Below, piece by piece: positions 7,553 through 16,807 of a DNA stretch of 64,000 nucleotides. This DNA comes from a bacterium (GTDB taxonomy: Bacteria; Planctomycetota; UBA1135; UBA2386). The stretch spans positions 1 through 64,000 of the forward strand of contig JANSXC010000023.1 of assembly GCA_024743115.1 (NCBI GenBank), read 5' to 3'. The position numbers and the translations under genes were made by a program. The stretch's first letter is position 1. Each line of letters begins with the position of its first letter. The notes beneath the pieces are model-generated. The model was given only the letters and a program-made list of their open reading frames with translations. It was not told the origin of the DNA and searched no databases.

Positions 7553-9325
7553 TCAGTGCCCTGCGAGTTCGTCCTTGTGCTCGATTGCGTAGAGCTCCAT
7601 GGCGATCTCGAGCTTCCAAGTCAGCCGATAGAACGCGGTACTCAGTTCGTCCAGACGTTGCTCGACTTCGTCGTAGCGACTGCGAATGAGCTCGCGGCGG
7701 GCGCCCTCGTCGGCCGGCAGTGGATCGGGCGAGATCGCGCGCATCGCGGCGAGCCAGATCTCGCGAACCTCGGCCGGGGCGACCACTTCGAGCGCCGGTT
7801 CGAGGGCCGACATCTCGTCTTCGAGCAGGCAGTCGAATGCGTGACTCAAGCCGCCGTTGCATGCATAGCTGTGTGCCAGGCTCAGGGTCGCGAGCATGCG
7901 CTGACCGGGTGACTTGTCGGCGACGTCTTCGAACGACCAGTCCTGCGGTGCTCCGAGATGCTTGCCGAGCAGCCTCGCGGCGGTGTCACTCACGCGCCCG
8001 CGATCCATTGCGATGGCGGACCGCAGCAGATCTTCGATGTCGCCGACCTCACGGGCCTGAAGTTGTTCGAGTGCGCGGCCATATGCCAGGCGGGAGTAGT
8101 GCGGCGCCTGATTCGGTTGGTCGATGAGTTCCTTGAAGCTTTCGCCGTTGCCGAAGAACGCCGGGCATTCGGCGAGCAGGTCGCGGAGGTCTTGCTCCGG
8201 CACGCTGACGAACTCCAACAATCGCCAGCACCAATACCAGTCGCCTTCGTCGCGCACGTGTCGCCAAAGCGTGAGCATCTCCTCGTCCGGCAGCGGCACG
8301 CCAGCTTCGGCGATCGCGACGAGCGCGCGCGGTGAGTGCGATTCGAGGTCGTGCGAGCTTGCGATCAGATCGCGCACGATCTCCGGGTTGCGCAGTGCCA
8401 GCACGACCGCGGCGGCGCCGTCGTCTTCGCCGGCTCCCGCGGCCTCGCGCAGTGCGGCCTCGACACCGGAGTAGAGTTCGTCGTGGAGTCGGTCCGCTCT
8501 CGCGGCCGTGGCGAGTCCCTTTGCGACCTTCTCGGCCTGCTCGCCCGCCAGCTCCTCCGCGAGCAGTGGCGCAACCTCGGGTCTGCCTGTCGCAGCGAGC
8601 ATCTCCAGCACGGTGCCGCGCTCGTCAGTCGCGACGTGTGGCAGGCATCGGAGCAGTCGTTCGACGGCGCGCTCGTGCAAGGACTCCGGCAGTAGTCTGA
8701 TCAGCAGGATCAGCACCTCGGGGTCACTGTGGAAGTCGCGCCGATCGAGGGCGCGAAAGACCGCCATGCCGAAGTGTTCGGGCTGCGCCTGCAGCCGGTG
8801 GCGCATCAGCTCGAGATCCGCGTCCTCGAGCAGCTCGCTCACGAGCTCGTCGGGATCCGGCGGGTCGATGCGATCCTGTTCGACCAGGCGGTCGCGCGTG
8901 GCAAACCACGCCGCGGCATCCTCGCGAACGTCCGGATCCGACATCCAATGGCTATAGCTGCCGCGCTCGCGCCACGGCAGCCGATACCGGCACCAGAGCA
9001 GATAGGCGGATGTGCTGACGAGCCAGGCGAGCGATCCGAGGACCCGGCCACTCGGTTCCACGTCCGCGAAGAGCAGCCCATAGCCGATCAGCGCGCAGAA
9101 GGCGGCATTGAGCATCAGCAGCCAGTCGAGGCCTTCACGCAGGCCGCGGCGCAGCTGTATGGCGGCCCACACGTTGACGATGGGAAAAGCGATCTGCGAG
9201 ATGCGCAGTGGTTCGCCGTTGAACTGGCCGTATCCGAACCGCACGAACCGGATGGCCGCGCCGATCAGGATCAGCCAGATCAGCAGCCGAAGCAGGCGCG
9301 GCAGTTTCTTGTTCGAGAGGTGCAC
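7553..9325 (-). CDS. Membrane protein with long helical-repeat cytoplasmic region, function unknown
   Basis: A 590-residue protein starting at GTG. Four hydrophobic segments occupy about residues 10-30, 40-60, 68-88 and 92-112, followed by about 450 residues of alternating amphipathic helices rich in Leu, Ala, Glu and Arg (for example LLIRLLPESLHERAVERLLRC). The helix spacing looks like HEAT/ARM-type solenoid repeats, which usually bind other proteins, but I could not define repeat boundaries. The gene lies 45 bases downstream of nothing on its strand except the secreted protein at 9355-11046, and could be co-transcribed with it (29-base gap). No enzyme motif is visible. Confidence 0.65.
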   Translation of the reverse strand: MHLSNKKLPRLLRLLIWLILIGAAIRFVRFGYGQFNGEPLRISQIAFPIVNVWAAIQLRRGLREGLDWLLMLNAAFCALIGYGLLFADVEPSGRVLGSLAWLVSTSAYLLWCRYRLPWRERGSYSHWMSDPDVREDAAAWFATRDRLVEQDRIDPPDPDELVSELLEDADLELMRHRLQAQPEHFGMAVFRALDRRDFHSDPEVLILLIRLLPESLHERAVERLLRCLPHVATDERGTVLEMLAATGRPEVAPLLAEELAGEQAEKVAKGLATAARADRLHDELYSGVEAALREAAGAGEDDGAAAVVLALRNPEIVRDLIASSHDLESHSPRALVAIAEAGVPLPDEEMLTLWRHVRDEGDWYWCWRLLEFVSVPEQDLRDLLAECPAFFGNGESFKELIDQPNQAPHYSRLAYGRALEQLQAREVGDIEDLLRSAIAMDRGRVSDTAARLLGKHLGAPQDWSFEDVADKSPGQRMLATLSLAHSYACNGGLSHAFDCLLEDEMSALEPALEVVAPAEVREIWLAAMRAISPDPLPADEGARRELIRSRYDEVEQRLDELSTAFYRLTWKLEIAMELYAIEHKDELAGH

Positions 9326-9354
9326 GGGCGCAAGTAGGGCAGCGGCGCATGACC

Positions 9355-11046
9355 CTACCAGCGGAAGACCTTGCGATACTGCCGGGCCGAGGTGTAGGTC
9401 GCGCAGAACAGCTGATCGAGCCCCGAGTTTTCGAGGTCGTCGAGGATCCGTTGAAAGATCCGGAATCCCTCCTCGGTCGGCACGCTGCGTCTGCCGGCCC
9501 GGTTATGGGCGATTGCGGCGGTAGTCACGGTGCGAAGGCACTGGATCATGGGAGTGACGCCGATGCCGCTCCATCCCGGCCGCAGCCGCTGCAGTTGCTC
9601 CTCGATCTGGCTGCCTGGGCCCGCGGGGTCGACGGTCGCGTCCAACACGGACCGTAGATAGTCAGAACCGTTCCCGCGGGTCCCCAATACGAAGAGGAGG
9701 AGATCCTCTGTGACAGCGTATTCGAACGCGAGTACGCCGCCGACGGAGATGAGGTGGATGACGTGATCGCCGTACTCTTGATTTCGCCGGGCCTTGTCGA
9801 GGTGCGACGACTTCAGGAGCGTGTCGATCGTCCTGGCAATCGCGTTGCCGTCGCGGAGCGACAGGCCCAGGCAAACGTCTGCGAACAATCGGCTAGGGTC
9901 GGGCACTGCGAGGGTTCGCATCTCCTCGAGGCGGCGGAAGAGGTCCGTGATACCGCCGAGGATCATGAACTCGGTTCCGAGATGATCGAAGAGGTCCTCA
10001 CGGAGCCGCACGCCGGTACGTTCAGTGAACGCTGCATGGAAGGCATCCCCGTCGTCGGTGAGATCCAACAGTCCGTCGAAAGAGCGCATCACCGCGGGGA
10101 GATCGAGACTGCCGACGTCGAACGTCTCGACGTCGGCGGGTACATGCCGCAGGAGAGCGGGCCGACCCTGCTCCACCAGGAGCGCGCCGAGCAGGCCGGC
10201 ATTCGACTTCGTCGTCAGCGACAAGTCCGCGACGATGGCTTCGTCATCAGCGGAGATGGTCAATTCGATTGCCTCGAGCTGAGACGCTCCGAGCAGGTCG
10301 GCAAGGTCTCGGGGGTCGATCGGGGACTCCTGCGCCGAGGCCGCTCCCAGTCCGAGGCCCAATCCCCTGGTGAAGCCATCGACGAACAAGTCCAGCGATG
10401 CCCGGATCGCCAGCGGCGCTGCCTGAGGCACGGCTTCGGCACGATTCGAAGTGGCCAGCATCTCCGGACCGAACTCCTCGATAGCCGTGCCGACGAACAT
10501 CACCAGGTGGTCGTCCACCAGCTCCAACTGCGTGGCCGCCAGCGTATCGGCGGTCATTCGAAACGAGTGTTCGCCGATTTCTATCGGTATCGCCTCGACT
10601 TCGTCCGCAAAGAGCTCATCCGCGCGGCGAAAAGCGGCGAGCAGGTCTGCCAAGGCGAAGTCGCCACCCGGAACCAGAGTGATCATGGCCGCGAACCTTG
10701 CCGGTGAACCTACTGGGGATTCGGTGTCCACCTGCATGGCGACGAGGATCTCGCCGCGATAGTCCGCGAAGAGTCCCTCGATGACTTCGATCGTCATCGC
10801 CTGGATGACCGGGTCGTCGTCGCGCGCACGATCGAAGCCCTCGCGGATCGAGGTGGTCAGTTCAGCGAACGTCGGCCCGCGGAACCAATCGGCCAGCTTC
10901 GTGCGACCGAAGGATTCAGCCCAGCAGGCTGGCGCTTGGATTCGCGCCACGATTTGCGCGGTAGCCGGAACGAAACGCCGGAGCTCGACGCTTTCCTGGG
11001 AGCATAGCAGCGTGGAGAGCAACAGAGCCGGAGCGACGCGAAGCAT
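9355..11046 (-). CDS. Secreted protein of unknown function, possibly DUF3352-like
   Basis: A 563-residue protein with a short signal peptide (LRVAPALLLSTLLCS) and no other membrane segment. It opens with RRFVPATAQIVARIQAP and runs through strand/helix repeats such as LRLREDLFDHLGTEFMIL-type wording, which reminds me of DUF3352 proteins, where a 'P...a.vaRi' opening and 'tgld...Dll..lg.e' segments recur. That assignment is by memory of the pattern and uncertain. Start at ATG is supported by AGAAGGA seven bases upstream. It lies 29 bases before the HEAT-like membrane protein gene and faces the divergent methyltransferase gene. Confidence 0.65.
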   Translation of the reverse strand: MLRVAPALLLSTLLCSQESVELRRFVPATAQIVARIQAPACWAESFGRTKLADWFRGPTFAELTTSIREGFDRARDDDPVIQAMTIEVIEGLFADYRGEILVAMQVDTESPVGSPARFAAMITLVPGGDFALADLLAAFRRADELFADEVEAIPIEIGEHSFRMTADTLAATQLELVDDHLVMFVGTAIEEFGPEMLATSNRAEAVPQAAPLAIRASLDLFVDGFTRGLGLGLGAASAQESPIDPRDLADLLGASQLEAIELTISADDEAIVADLSLTTKSNAGLLGALLVEQGRPALLRHVPADVETFDVGSLDLPAVMRSFDGLLDLTDDGDAFHAAFTERTGVRLREDLFDHLGTEFMILGGITDLFRRLEEMRTLAVPDPSRLFADVCLGLSLRDGNAIARTIDTLLKSSHLDKARRNQEYGDHVIHLISVGGVLAFEYAVTEDLLLFVLGTRGNGSDYLRSVLDATVDPAGPGSQIEEQLQRLRPGWSGIGVTPMIQCLRTVTTAAIAHNRAGRRSVPTEEGFRIFQRILDDLENSGLDQLFCATYTSARQYRKVFRW

Positions 11047-11189
11047 GAGGCGTTCCTTCTGGAGTCATCTGGGTCGAGCGGGAGAACAGCTTGGCGTAGC
11101 CGGCGGCCGGCAGCAACCCGAAGAACGGCATAGCGAGCGTGTCAAACGCTTGCGCCGACTGTTTCGCGATGCGCTATCTTGGTCACGAT

Positions 11190-12161
11190 ATGCTCTCCGC
11201 GCTTACTTGCTGTTTGCCCGCGCTGTGGGCCCTCGCGCAGGTGGAGCCGAAACCGGCGGACCAGGATCCCGAGCAGACGCCGCAGGGTCGCAAACAGTAT
11301 CTCGGTCGCCGGATCGCCCACACCATGCACTGGCGCGGAGCCGCATGGCTGATGCGCAAGACGCGAGAGGACGAAGAGAACGGCGCGCTGTTGCGCGAGT
11401 GGCTCGCAGTCGCGAAGGGGCAGGCCGTTTGTGATCTCGGGTGCGGCAACGGCTATCACACGTTGCCGTTGGCCGAAGCGGTCGGTGCCAAGGGTGTCGT
11501 CCATGCCGTCGATCTGCAGCCGCAGATGCTGACCATGCTGCGTGTGCGCGCCGAGAAGCGCCGGCTCGAGAACCTGCGCTTCGTCGAAGCGACCGTCGAC
11601 GACCCGAAGCTGGCGAATGCTTCGTGCGATCTCGTGCTCATGGTCGACGTTTATCACGAACTGTCGCACCCCGTGCGCGTCATGCGTCACGTGCGCCGGG
11701 CGCTTCGCCCCGGCGGCCGGGTCGTGCTCGTCGAGTTTCGCGCGGAGGATCCTGAAGTGCCGATCAAGCCCGAGCACATGATGAGCAAGGCGCAGGTGAT
11801 TCGGGAGATGGCGAGTCACGGGTTCGAGTTCGTCGGCGAGACGGATGCGTTGCCCTGGCAGCATGCGATGGCGTTTCGGCCGCAACAGGAAGTGGATCGG
11901 TGGATCGGGCCGCGCCAGGTAACGCGTGGGTTCTTGCGTGCGCTCGGGGGCAAGGACTGGCGTATCGTGCGGCCGTTCTTGGCAGCCAGACTCGCGACCA
12001 CGAATCGCAAGGAGTTCCCGCGGTTGCCGAAGAGCGCCGGGTTCGAGATTCGTGGCGGCGACGGCGCGACGGTGACCGCGGTGCTCGCGGGCCACGCGAT
12101 CGAGTTGCGAGCCGACGCGAACGGCCGTTGGCTGATCAGCGCTGTTCGGACGCGGAAGTGA
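11190..12161 (+). CDS. Exported class I SAM-dependent methyltransferase
   Basis: A 323-residue protein. The SAM-binding motif I is VCDLGCGNGYHTLPLAEAVG, with the acidic motif II residue in VVHAVDLQPQML and a later VLMVDVYHELSHPVRVM block typical of UbiE/Methyltransf_11 enzymes. After the catalytic fold there is a C-terminal extension of about 100 residues with no known motif. The open frame begins further upstream at a GTG (11139), but ATG 11190 gives a signal-like hydrophobic start (LSALTCCLPALWALA), so the protein may be exported; methyltransferases with such leaders occur in planctomycetes, yet how they obtain SAM outside the cytoplasm is unclear. Substrate unknown. It converges on the panE-like gene 9 bases away. 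Confidence 0.85.
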   Translation: MLSALTCCLPALWALAQVEPKPADQDPEQTPQGRKQYLGRRIAHTMHWRGAAWLMRKTREDEENGALLREWLAVAKGQAVCDLGCGNGYHTLPLAEAVGAKGVVHAVDLQPQMLTMLRVRAEKRRLENLRFVEATVDDPKLANASCDLVLMVDVYHELSHPVRVMRHVRRALRPGGRVVLVEFRAEDPEVPIKPEHMMSKAQVIREMASHGFEFVGETDALPWQHAMAFRPQQEVDRWIGPRQVTRGFLRALGGKDWRIVRPFLAARLATTNRKEFPRLPKSAGFEIRGGDGATVTAVLAGHAIELRADANGRWLISAVRTRK

Positions 12162-12170
12162 CGTGGCCGG

Positions 12171-13109
12171 CTACTCGTCAGCCGCGAGCACTTCAACCGC
12201 CGAAACTTCGCGCGGTGCACGTGCGAGTGCCGCAAGCAACGCGTTGATCGGTGCTGGCACTCCACAGGACTCGGCAATCGCGGCGATGGCGCCCTCGATC
12301 CAGGGTGACTCCAGCGGCTTGTCGCGTTGACGGCTCTGCCACGTCGAGCCGCCGCCACGTTCCTCACCGGCAACAGCTACGCAATCGATGGCGGCAACGC
12401 GCTCGGCGAACTCGTCTTCGGGTACGCGGTCGATTGCGGCGGCGTCCAATACCGCTGTGCCCTCGGCGCGTGCGGCGGCGGCGACCCGTTGCCAGTCGTC
12501 CTTGACCATGGCCTGCGCGGCGCCGCCGAGGTTCGTGATCAGCTTCGCCGCGTTCCAGCGGGCGATGTCTTCGCGTGCGATCGCATCGAACCCGGCGGCC
12601 GTGAGCACTCGGCAGAACGCCTCCGCCAGCGCGAGCCCGCGCTCGCTGGCCGCGCCGGTATCCAACACGCCGGGGCACGCGGTCGTATGGAGTCGAACTT
12701 CACCTGGTTCGAGGTGCGTCGCGGGCATCCAGACCATCGTGCTCAGGACGGTGTCGAATCGCGCCACCGCCAGCTTCTCGCCGTGCAGACCGTTCGTCAT
12801 GCAGACGACCGGCAAGGTTGGCCCCGACGCGTTTCGGAGTTCGTCGAGTATCGGCTCGGCGTCCTGGAGCTTCGTCGCGAGGACGGCGAGGTCACCAGCG
12901 GACCAGTTCACGTCGGCGGTTCGGCCGAAGGTCGCGCAGCGCGCGCAGAACTCGCCAGACGGCATTCGCAGGCGCAGGCCCGCACGCCGGATGGCTTCGA
13001 GGTGCTCACCGCGCGCCACGAACGCGACGTCGATGCCAGCGCGATGCAACAGTGCCCCGACGCTGCCGCCGATCGCACCCGCACCGAGGATGATGATTCG
13101 TTGGATCAT
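12171..13109 (-). CDS. 2-dehydropantoate 2-reductase-like protein (PanE/ApbA family)
   Basis: A 312-residue protein whose family reduces ketopantoate to pantoate with NADPH in coenzyme A synthesis. The NADPH-binding glycine motif is at residues 7-13 (GAGAIGG), the central region has CMTNGLHGE, and the catalytic lysine with following asparagine appears in AAKLITNLGG. The usual C-terminal substrate segment (GRxTEI in PanE) reads RDKPLESPWIEG here, so substrate preference may differ; many ApbA-family members are not true PanE. The longest open frame starts about 340 bases upstream, but the ATG at 13109 begins exactly at the Rossmann strand. It follows the membrane-protein gene at 13130 head-to-tail reversed, 20 bases apart on the same strand. 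Confidence 0.82.
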   Translation of the reverse strand: MIQRIIILGAGAIGGSVGALLHRAGIDVAFVARGEHLEAIRRAGLRLRMPSGEFCARCATFGRTADVNWSAGDLAVLATKLQDAEPILDELRNASGPTLPVVCMTNGLHGEKLAVARFDTVLSTMVWMPATHLEPGEVRLHTTACPGVLDTGAASERGLALAEAFCRVLTAAGFDAIAREDIARWNAAKLITNLGGAAQAMVKDDWQRVAAAARAEGTAVLDAAAIDRVPEDEFAERVAAIDCVAVAGEERGGGSTWQSRQRDKPLESPWIEGAIAAIAESCGVPAPINALLAALARAPREVSAVEVLAADE

Positions 13110-13129
13110 TCGAAGTTGCGATGAAACCA

Positions 13130-14839
13130 CTATCGCAGGCTCTGGCGCCAGCGGTCGATGACTTCGGGGGGGGGGGCCAGGGCTCGGCGAACGTAGAATC
13201 CCGTACGGATCGGGCGGCCCGCGGCTCGGGTCGCGTAGTCGTCTTCCTGCTCCACGATCGGCAGGTAGTCGCGACGAAACGCGCTCGAATCGGGCAGGCC
13301 GCAGCGGCGCGCGATGTCGCTGTGAAACTCGATGAACGTCGGCTTGCGTGCGAGGGCTACCTCGGCGCAAGCCTCTGGTGTGCCGAGCAGCCGGGCGAAC
13401 TCGGGATCGCACAGTCCGGCCAGATCCATCATGTCGAGTTTGTCGAGCCACAGAGCGCCGCCCATGTCAGCTGCCAGGACGGAGGCGCGTTTGGCGTTCG
13501 GCAGCTCGAGATCCGCGGCCCAGCTCACGAAGCGTTCGTTGAGTTCGAGGATCGAGGTCATCGGTACGGTCGGGTTCTGGCGGAAGTTCAGCATGCGGTC
13601 CGTCGCGCGCACGAGGGCCACGATGCCGATTGCACTGAACACTGCCGCGAGCAACCACCGGCGCTTGCCCGTGAGCGCGGCGAACAGCGTGCCGAGCGCG
13701 AGGGTGATCGTGGGCGTCGCGAGCAACGAGAACGCGGTGCCGAAGCGCCACTCACCCATCCAGTCCGGTGGCAGCGCCTGATAGCCCATCAGCGCGAGAA
13801 TCGTGCCGTAGACCCAAGGCGCCGAACTGCGTGCTGGTCGACTGCCGACCACGGCGAACGCGAGTGCGAGGAGCACGATTCCGGGTTCGCCGGCGAGGCT
13901 GCGTGTGATGCCCTTGGCGCCGAGCAAATCCAGCGTCGCGAACGCGAGCAGCGCGTGCACGATGGCGGCGAGTCGGCGACCACGAAGCCGCGGCAGCTGC
14001 CGCAAGAGTTGGAGGCCACCGAGCGCGAGAGCGAGGGCCGCGGCGGTGCTGGCTCGGCCCCAGGTATCGCCGACCTTGGCATGGAACGTGTTGGGCACGA
14101 AGTCGCCGAAGACCTGCCATCGCCAAAAGGTCAGAGCGGCAACGCCGAGAATCGTGACGGCGCTCGCGGTGGCGGCGAGTCGCACGCGTCGCGCGATCGG
14201 CAGGTCCCCGAGCACGAGTGTGGTAGTTGGCCACAGCGCGGCGAGGACGAGGCCATCGGGGCGGACCGCTGCGGTGAGCGCGGCGATCGCACCGGCCGCG
14301 ATTGCTGCCGCGAACGAAGCGCCGGTCGGTGCGCGGCACGACCTGACAGTGCTGACGAGCAGCGCGGCAGTGAGCAGGGCGAAGAGGCCGTTCTCGAGGC
14401 CGGACACGCACCAGATAGCGAACGCCGGATTGAGCACGAGAAACAAGAGGCCGATGTCACCCCAGAGCCGGAGCTCTGGCGCGGTGTGACGGATCGCGCG
14501 CCGCGTCAGGATCACCGAGCCGAACGCGCAGGCGAAGCCCAGCAGCTTCGGCGTCCAGACGAGATCGAACCAATCCAGCGCGAAGAACGGCAGCAGCACG
14601 AGCAGCCAGAGTAGGTTCGTGAAGCCTTCGACCGGCGCTGCGCCGGGTTGCGCGACCCAGCCGAAGCCGGTCGACACGTTTCGCGCATAGGCGAACGTGA
14701 TCCCGGCGTCGTCGATGATCCAGGAGCCGTAGGCCGCCATGTGCGCCGCGAGGAGGATCGCGAGGCCGGTCGAGACCAGGAACTCCTGGCGTCGAGCGGT
14801 GGCGGCTGACTCGGTCGCGAGTTCGGGGAGCGTGGCCAT
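13130..14839 (-). CDS. Polytopic GT-C-like membrane protein with a poly-C tract in its 3' end
   Basis: A 569-residue protein with about ten hydrophobic segments. The first external loop carries an acidic pair in IIDDAGITFAYARN (about residues 41-54), the position of the catalytic Asp in GT-C glycosyltransferases of the ArnT/PMT type, so a lipid-linked sugar transferase is the best guess; the protein could also be a transporter-like membrane protein. The soluble C-terminal part (about 450-569) contains FVSWAADLEL and ARKPTFIEFHSDIARRC. Eleven consecutive C residues on the coding strand (13166-13176) encode prolines 13-16 codons from the stop, a likely slippage site. Confidence 0.72.
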   Translation of the reverse strand: MATLPELATESAATARRQEFLVSTGLAILLAAHMAAYGSWIIDDAGITFAYARNVSTGFGWVAQPGAAPVEGFTNLLWLLVLLPFFALDWFDLVWTPKLLGFACAFGSVILTRRAIRHTAPELRLWGDIGLLFLVLNPAFAIWCVSGLENGLFALLTAALLVSTVRSCRAPTGASFAAAIAAGAIAALTAAVRPDGLVLAALWPTTTLVLGDLPIARRVRLAATASAVTILGVAALTFWRWQVFGDFVPNTFHAKVGDTWGRASTAAALALALGGLQLLRQLPRLRGRRLAAIVHALLAFATLDLLGAKGITRSLAGEPGIVLLALAFAVVGSRPARSSAPWVYGTILALMGYQALPPDWMGEWRFGTAFSLLATPTITLALGTLFAALTGKRRWLLAAVFSAIGIVALVRATDRMLNFRQNPTVPMTSILELNERFVSWAADLELPNAKRASVLAADMGGALWLDKLDMMDLAGLCDPEFARLLGTPEACAEVALARKPTFIEFHSDIARRCGLPDSSAFRRDYLPIVEQEDDYATRAAGRPIRTGFYVRRALAPPPEVIDRWRQSLR

Positions 14840-14918
14840 GTGGGCACGGTCGCAAGTCGACCGTTGCCCGGCACACTATGCCAGGAGGCCAGGTGCCGCT
14901 ATTGCGAGGTCCGATCGT

Positions 14919-16166
14919 TCAGTGCACGACGTAGTGGTCACCGCGCCGCACGAACCCTAGCCCATTTGCGGCGACGGCGGCGCGGACCAGATCGAGCGTT
15001 CGGACATTGGCGGCGAACACGGTCAGTGGCTTGCCGGCAGCGGTCAGGGTGACCGGGATCGGGCCTGCCGCCTGCAAGAGTTCGAGTTCGCTGATGCTCT
15101 CTGCGGTATGCGTCGATGTCTTGCCGCGATCCAGCGTCGGCACGATGCGAACGATGCCCCGCGTTTCGTCCACCACCTCCGCGCCGGCGCTGGCAGCGAT
15201 CGCACGCAGCAGGCCATTCGATCGGGGCTCGAATGCGAACATCGCGATTTCCGCGTCGATCCCGGCGCCGATGACCAGGTTGAGGCCCACAGCCTTCGCC
15301 CATCCATCGAACACGTTCTGAACGCTCGATCCGGAGGTCTGCTGCATCGCGGGCACGCGCTTCGGCCGCTCCGTGGCTGGCCGAACCGTGAGGGCGCTGC
15401 CGTGGCCGATCACCTCGTGGCCGAGTTGTTTGGCCGCGGCCGTCAGTAGCGCGCGCCACGGCACGTTCTGGACCTCGACATCGAGCTGGCCGGTGGCGTT
15501 GGCCGCGACGACGAGGTTGGCCCCGGCGCGCGCATGCACGACCTTGGCGAGCTGCTGCATCGTTACAGCGCGCGCATCGAGCGTGATCCGCGAGCGCTCG
15601 AGTGCCCGCGGCTTCGGTCCACGCGAGTTCACCAGCAGCACGCCATCGAACTCGGCCACGCCCGCGCCGACTTCGCGGGCGATGTGCTCGATCGATTCGC
15701 GACGCCCGAGACCTGCGAGATCGACGTGCGACTTCGCGGCAATCGTGGCGTCGACGACGATGGCGATGCGGCTGTCGCGGCAGACGTCGAGCAGACGCCC
15801 GACCGCGGGGCCGGGTGCTGGCGCGACGGCGAGGGACAGCACTGCTTCGCGAACCATTGCTGTCGTCAGCCGCGGGTTGTCGGCGTTGCCGTTCTTCGTC
15901 GCGCGCTGCGGATCCTGCAGCTCGTGCTGAGGCGATCTCTCACTCGATCCTGACCCGAACGAGTTCATTGCGAGAACCACCGCGATCCCGAGCGTGGCCG
16001 CTGCGGCGACGAAGAACTTCGGTGTCCGTGACGGACGCCGAACACGAGGGTCGGTCTCGAGCTCGCGAGTGATGCGATCGATGAGATCTGGCGGGACATC
16101 ACGGCCCGTGGCCGATTCGAGAGCGGCAGTCAGTCGCCGCGAGCGGGCAATCCGGGTTGCGTTCAT
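14919..16166 (-). CDS. Anti-sigma-like membrane protein with secretin-N/STN-like outer modules
   Basis: A 415-residue protein. Residues 1-50 are basic and cytoplasmic, a membrane helix lies at about 51-69, and the rest is extracytoplasmic. Residues 193-263 (RITLDARAVTMQQLAKVVHA, then LVVAANATGQLDVEVQNVPW and LGHEVI) read like a secretin N-terminal/STN module; related beta-alpha-beta segments recur at about 121-180, 280-345 and 365-415. The gene overlaps the ECF sigma gene before it in an ATGA junction, so the two proteins are translationally coupled, the usual layout of sigma/anti-sigma pairs. The short cytoplasmic part has no recognisable zinc anti-sigma motif. Inferred role: membrane sensor that holds the sigma factor until an outer-envelope ligand binds. 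Confidence 0.72.
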   Translation of the reverse strand: MNATRIARSRRLTAALESATGRDVPPDLIDRITRELETDPRVRRPSRTPKFFVAAAATLGIAVVLAMNSFGSGSSERSPQHELQDPQRATKNGNADNPRLTTAMVREAVLSLAVAPAPGPAVGRLLDVCRDSRIAIVVDATIAAKSHVDLAGLGRRESIEHIAREVGAGVAEFDGVLLVNSRGPKPRALERSRITLDARAVTMQQLAKVVHARAGANLVVAANATGQLDVEVQNVPWRALLTAAAKQLGHEVIGHGSALTVRPATERPKRVPAMQQTSGSSVQNVFDGWAKAVGLNLVIGAGIDAEIAMFAFEPRSNGLLRAIAASAGAEVVDETRGIVRIVPTLDRGKTSTHTAESISELELLQAAGPIPVTLTAAGKPLTVFAANVRTLDLVRAAVAANGLGFVRRGDHYVVH

Positions 16167-16744
16167 GGCATGCGTCTGCGAATGCAGTTCTCGAGCCAAC
16201 GGCGGGTTCGGGCGAGCAGGGTCCGGACACCGTTGGGGGTCATGTCGAGTGCTTCGGCGATTTCGACGCGCTTGCGACCATCGCCATACATCAGGTGGAT
16301 TGCACGCGCCGCGCGGCCTTCGAGTTGCTCGACGCATTGTCGGGTCGCCGCCACGAGCTCATCGCTCGCGTCGAGCCCGCTGTCATCATTGCGGGCGGCG
16401 TCCTCGCGCCACAGGCGCTCGGCGGCGGCGCTGATGGCGGCTTCGGCGCGGCGATCGCGCGTTCGCGACGCGAGCCAGAGAAACCGCACCGTGCGGCGCA
16501 GGAACGTTGCGAGCGGGGCGGCGGGCAGATCCTGCTTGCCCTTGCGCCACGCGATCAAGAATGCTTCCTGCGTCAGATCGGCGGCGAGTTCCCGATCGGC
16601 TCCGAGGCCACGCGCGAACCGAAACAGCGCGGATGCGTGCCGCTCGACGACCTGTCGCGTTGTCGCGGCGGTGTTGCTGGCCGAGGCTTGGTCGGGTTCC
16701 CAGCGATCGTCGTCGCCAGCGGCGTCCAGAGTCAGCGAGTGCAT
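16163..16744 (-). CDS. ECF-type sigma factor with coupled anti-sigma gene
   Basis: A 193-residue sigma factor. Region 2 spans about residues 33-100 (HASALFRFARGLGAD, then LTQEAFLIAWRKGK and FLRRTVRFLWLASR) and region 4 about 135-185 (GRAARAIHLMYGDGRKRVEIAEAL, then NGVRTLLARTRRWLENC). The gene has the strongest Shine-Dalgarno sequence seen in the window (GGAGGT, about 9 bases before the ATG at 16744). It ends in an ATGA overlap with the membrane anti-sigma-like gene. It is less like the kinase-linked planctomycete family and more like classical ECF factors. Confidence 0.9.
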   Translation of the reverse strand: MHSLTLDAAGDDDRWEPDQASASNTAATTRQVVERHASALFRFARGLGADRELAADLTQEAFLIAWRKGKQDLPAAPLATFLRRTVRFLWLASRTRDRRAEAAISAAAERLWREDAARNDDSGLDASDELVAATRQCVEQLEGRAARAIHLMYGDGRKRVEIAEALDMTPNGVRTLLARTRRWLENCIRRRMP

Positions 16745-16807
16745 CCAGTGGTTACCTCCTCGATCGGCGAGGGGGTATCCAGGATTCTCTCGGAATCTCC
16801 GGTTGTG

